In this document: positions 62,609-64,000 of the stretch, one piece after another | Position numbering within the stretch: the first letter of the stretch is position 1 | How the letters are laid out: every line of letters begins with the position of its first letter | Origin: CAYVTZ01 sp964454685 | GTDB taxonomy: Bacteria; Bacillota; Clostridia; Christensenellales; Christensenellaceae | Reading direction: 5' to 3' | Length of the DNA stretch: 64,000 bases | NCBI GenBank assembly: GCA_964454685.1 | Contig: CAYVTZ010000007.1 | Span: forward strand, 44,048-108,047 | Notes under the pieces: generated by a model | The model's input: the letters and a program-made list of their open reading frames with translations, nothing else | The model's database searches: none | What the model was told of the DNA's origin: nothing | Made by a program: the position numbers and the translations under genes

Positions 62609-64000
62609 TCACCCAACCACCAGTCCGTCCGGCGCATCCGCTGTCACCAGCTTAATCTGCGGATTGTCGCCCACCGCGAGTATCATGCCCTCGGAAAGCA
62701 CCCCGCGCAGCTTCGCGGGCTTGAGGTTTGCAACGATAATCACTGTCCTGCCCAGCATCTCCTCCGCTGTGAAGGATTCTCGAATGCCCGAAACAATGGT
62801 GCGCGTCTGCTCGCCGCAGCGCACCACCAGCTTCAGCAGCTTGTCCGACCCCTCCAGGTTCTCGCAAGACAGCACGGTTGCCGTTTTCATCTGCACTTTC
62901 TTAAACTCGTCAAACGTGATCTGCTCGGCTGCCTGCTGCTGCTTTGTTTCCGGCTTTTCTTCTCTTTTTGCTTCCTGAACGGGCACGTTTGCCCCCAGCT
63001 CTTTCAGTTCTTTTTCAATGTCCAGCCGCGGGAAAATGGCGTCGCCTTTGCACACGGAGCATCCCGCAACCAAACCATAAGTCCGCAAGCTTACCCACGT
63101 CGCATCCGCAACGCCAAGCTGCTTGCGAATTTCCTTTGATGTATGCGGCATCACGCATTCAATCAGCACGCTGACGCGGCGCAGTCCTTCCGCAAGGTGA
63201 AACATCACGCTCGCAAGGCGCGGCTTGCCGCTTTCTTCTTTGGCAAGCGTCCACGGCGCGGTCAAATCAATATACTTATTGAGCGCGCCAACATAACTCC
63301 AAATCGCTTCTAGCGCCTCCGATATCTTTAACTCCGTCATCAACGCTTCTACCGTCTGCGGCAGATTCGTTGCCAGTTCCAGCAAGGTTGCATCCTCCGC
63401 ACCCTCCTGCTGCATCTGCGGCACTTCTCCGCCAAAATATTTTTCGATCATCGCTACGGTGCGCGAAAGCAGGTTGCCCAAATCATTTGCCAGATCCGAA
63501 TTGATGCGGCTTAGCATGATCTCATTGGAGAACATGAGATCGCTGGTCAGCGGCACTTCCCGCATGAGGAAATACCGGATCGCATCCGCTCCATAGCGCC
63601 CCACCAGCACTTCAGGGTCTACCACATTCCCGCGTGATTTACTCATTTTGTTGCCTTGCAGCGTCAACCATCCATGCCCGAAAATCTTTTTGGGCAGCGG
63701 CAAATCCAGCGCCATCAGCATAATCGGCCAAATGATAGCGTGAAAACGCACAATCTCCTTGCCCACCAAATGCACATCCGCAGGCCAGTATTTGCGGAAC
63801 TTCGCATCGTCGTCCGTCAAATATCCCAACGCCGAAAGGTAATTGGTCAGCGCATCAATCCACACATACATCACGTGCCCGCTGTCAAACGGCACAGGAA
63901 TCCCCCAGTTAAAGGACGAACGCGAAACGCACAGGTCCTCCAGTCCGGGCAGCAAAAAGTTTTTTAGCATCTCATTCTTACGCGATTCCGGCTCAATGAA
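62609..64000 (-). CDS. metG: Methionyl-tRNA synthetase (5' end outside window)
   Basis: The C-terminal 463 residues are visible; the frame is open to the right edge (FIEPESRKNE before the first Met in view). Seen: DLCVSRSSFNWGIPVPFD, YVWIDALTNYLSALGY, KMSKS loop in GNKMSKSRGNVVDPE, the anticodon-binding helical domain, and a C-terminal tRNA-binding OB domain (FDEFKKVQMKTATVLSCENL, GIRESFTAEEMLGR) joined by a Lys/Glu linker. HIGH motif lies outside. Confidence 0.96.
   Translation of the reverse strand, partial: FIEPESRKNEMLKNFLLPGLEDLCVSRSSFNWGIPVPFDSGHVMYVWIDALTNYLSALGYLTDDDAKFRKYWPADVHLVGKEIVRFHAIIWPIMLMALDLPLPKKIFGHGWLTLQGNKMSKSRGNVVDPEVLVGRYGADAIRYFLMREVPLTSDLMFSNEIMLSRINSDLANDLGNLLSRTVAMIEKYFGGEVPQMQQEGAEDATLLELATNLPQTVEALMTELKISEALEAIWSYVGALNKYIDLTAPWTLAKEESGKPRLASVMFHLAEGLRRVSVLIECVMPHTSKEIRKQLGVADATWVSLRTYGLVAGCSVCKGDAIFPRLDIEKELKELGANVPVQEAKREEKPETKQQQAAEQITFDEFKKVQMKTATVLSCENLEGSDKLLKLVVRCGEQTRTIVSGIRESFTAEEMLGRTVIIVANLKPAKLRGVLSEGMILAVGDNPQIKLVTADAPDGLVVG

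Overview
The window is a gene-dense bacterial chromosome segment of mid-range GC content. Nearly every gene family points to a clostridial Firmicute: a PolC-type replicase start next to ispG, an IspH-ribosomal protein S1 fusion, ylxM-ffh, rbgA(ylqF)-rnhB, an amaP/Asp23 envelope module, RNase J, YlbF, and an Hsp33/FolD/XseAB/NusB neighbourhood. I cannot resolve genus or family. A run of ten Ns (32011-32020) between two genes looks like a scaffold join, so the sequence is probably a draft or metagenome-derived assembly and true adjacency across the gap is unproven. I saw no rRNA, tRNA, insertion sequence, prophage or CRISPR array.

Layout. 1-9115 (minus): rpsB-tsf, then pyrH-frr-small ORF, then uppS-cdsA-dxr-rseP-ispG-polC (translation factors, isoprenoid and phospholipid synthesis, replicase). 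9137-15457 (minus): an RNA methyltransferase, an HD hydrolase, a TPR protein, hslO, a methyltransferase and an M20 amidohydrolase behind its own promoter. 15663-19428 (plus): the lysine branch, with promoter, lysine riboswitch and terminator, then asd, dapA and a dapB that carries two C-terminal ACT domains. 19516-20115 (minus): an RNHCP-domain gene behind a tiny leader ORF and a hairpin. 20242-28053 (minus): ispH-rpsA, plsC, cmk, ispA, xseB, xseA, folD, a Kae1-like gene and nusB. 28160-31990 (minus): DUF2273-amaP-asp23, efp, a proline peptidase and an AP-endonuclease-like TIM barrel. 32072-37149: U32 protein, mltG, ylbF, rnjA. 37149-50296: hslUV, trmFO, topA, dprA, comM, a giant GT39 protein, yraN, rnhB, rbgA. 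50379-54570: rplS, trmD, rimM, khpA, rpsP, ffh, ylxM. 54584-57600: a zinc-ribbon membrane protein, thpR, a lone pstS with a PHO-box-like site, and the wreck of a PhoB-type regulator. 57627-64000: murC, a plus-strand membrane-anchored Pro/Thr-rich protein, a DUF3788 gene, a TatD-linked radical SAM gene, tatD and metG (truncated by the window).

Most content is housekeeping, packed into long minus-strand operons with 1-20 base overlaps between genes. The isoprenoid pathway is well represented (dxr, ispG, ispH, ispA, uppS). Lysine supply appears to be controlled at two levels, by a transcript-level riboswitch and by probable ligand-binding ACT domains fused to DapB. The least ordinary items are the DapB-ACT fusion, the leader ORF and hairpin before the RNHCP gene, the decayed phosphate regulator beside an orphan pstS, the strong terminator wedged directly before uppS, and the lysine-rich N-terminal tail on topoisomerase I.
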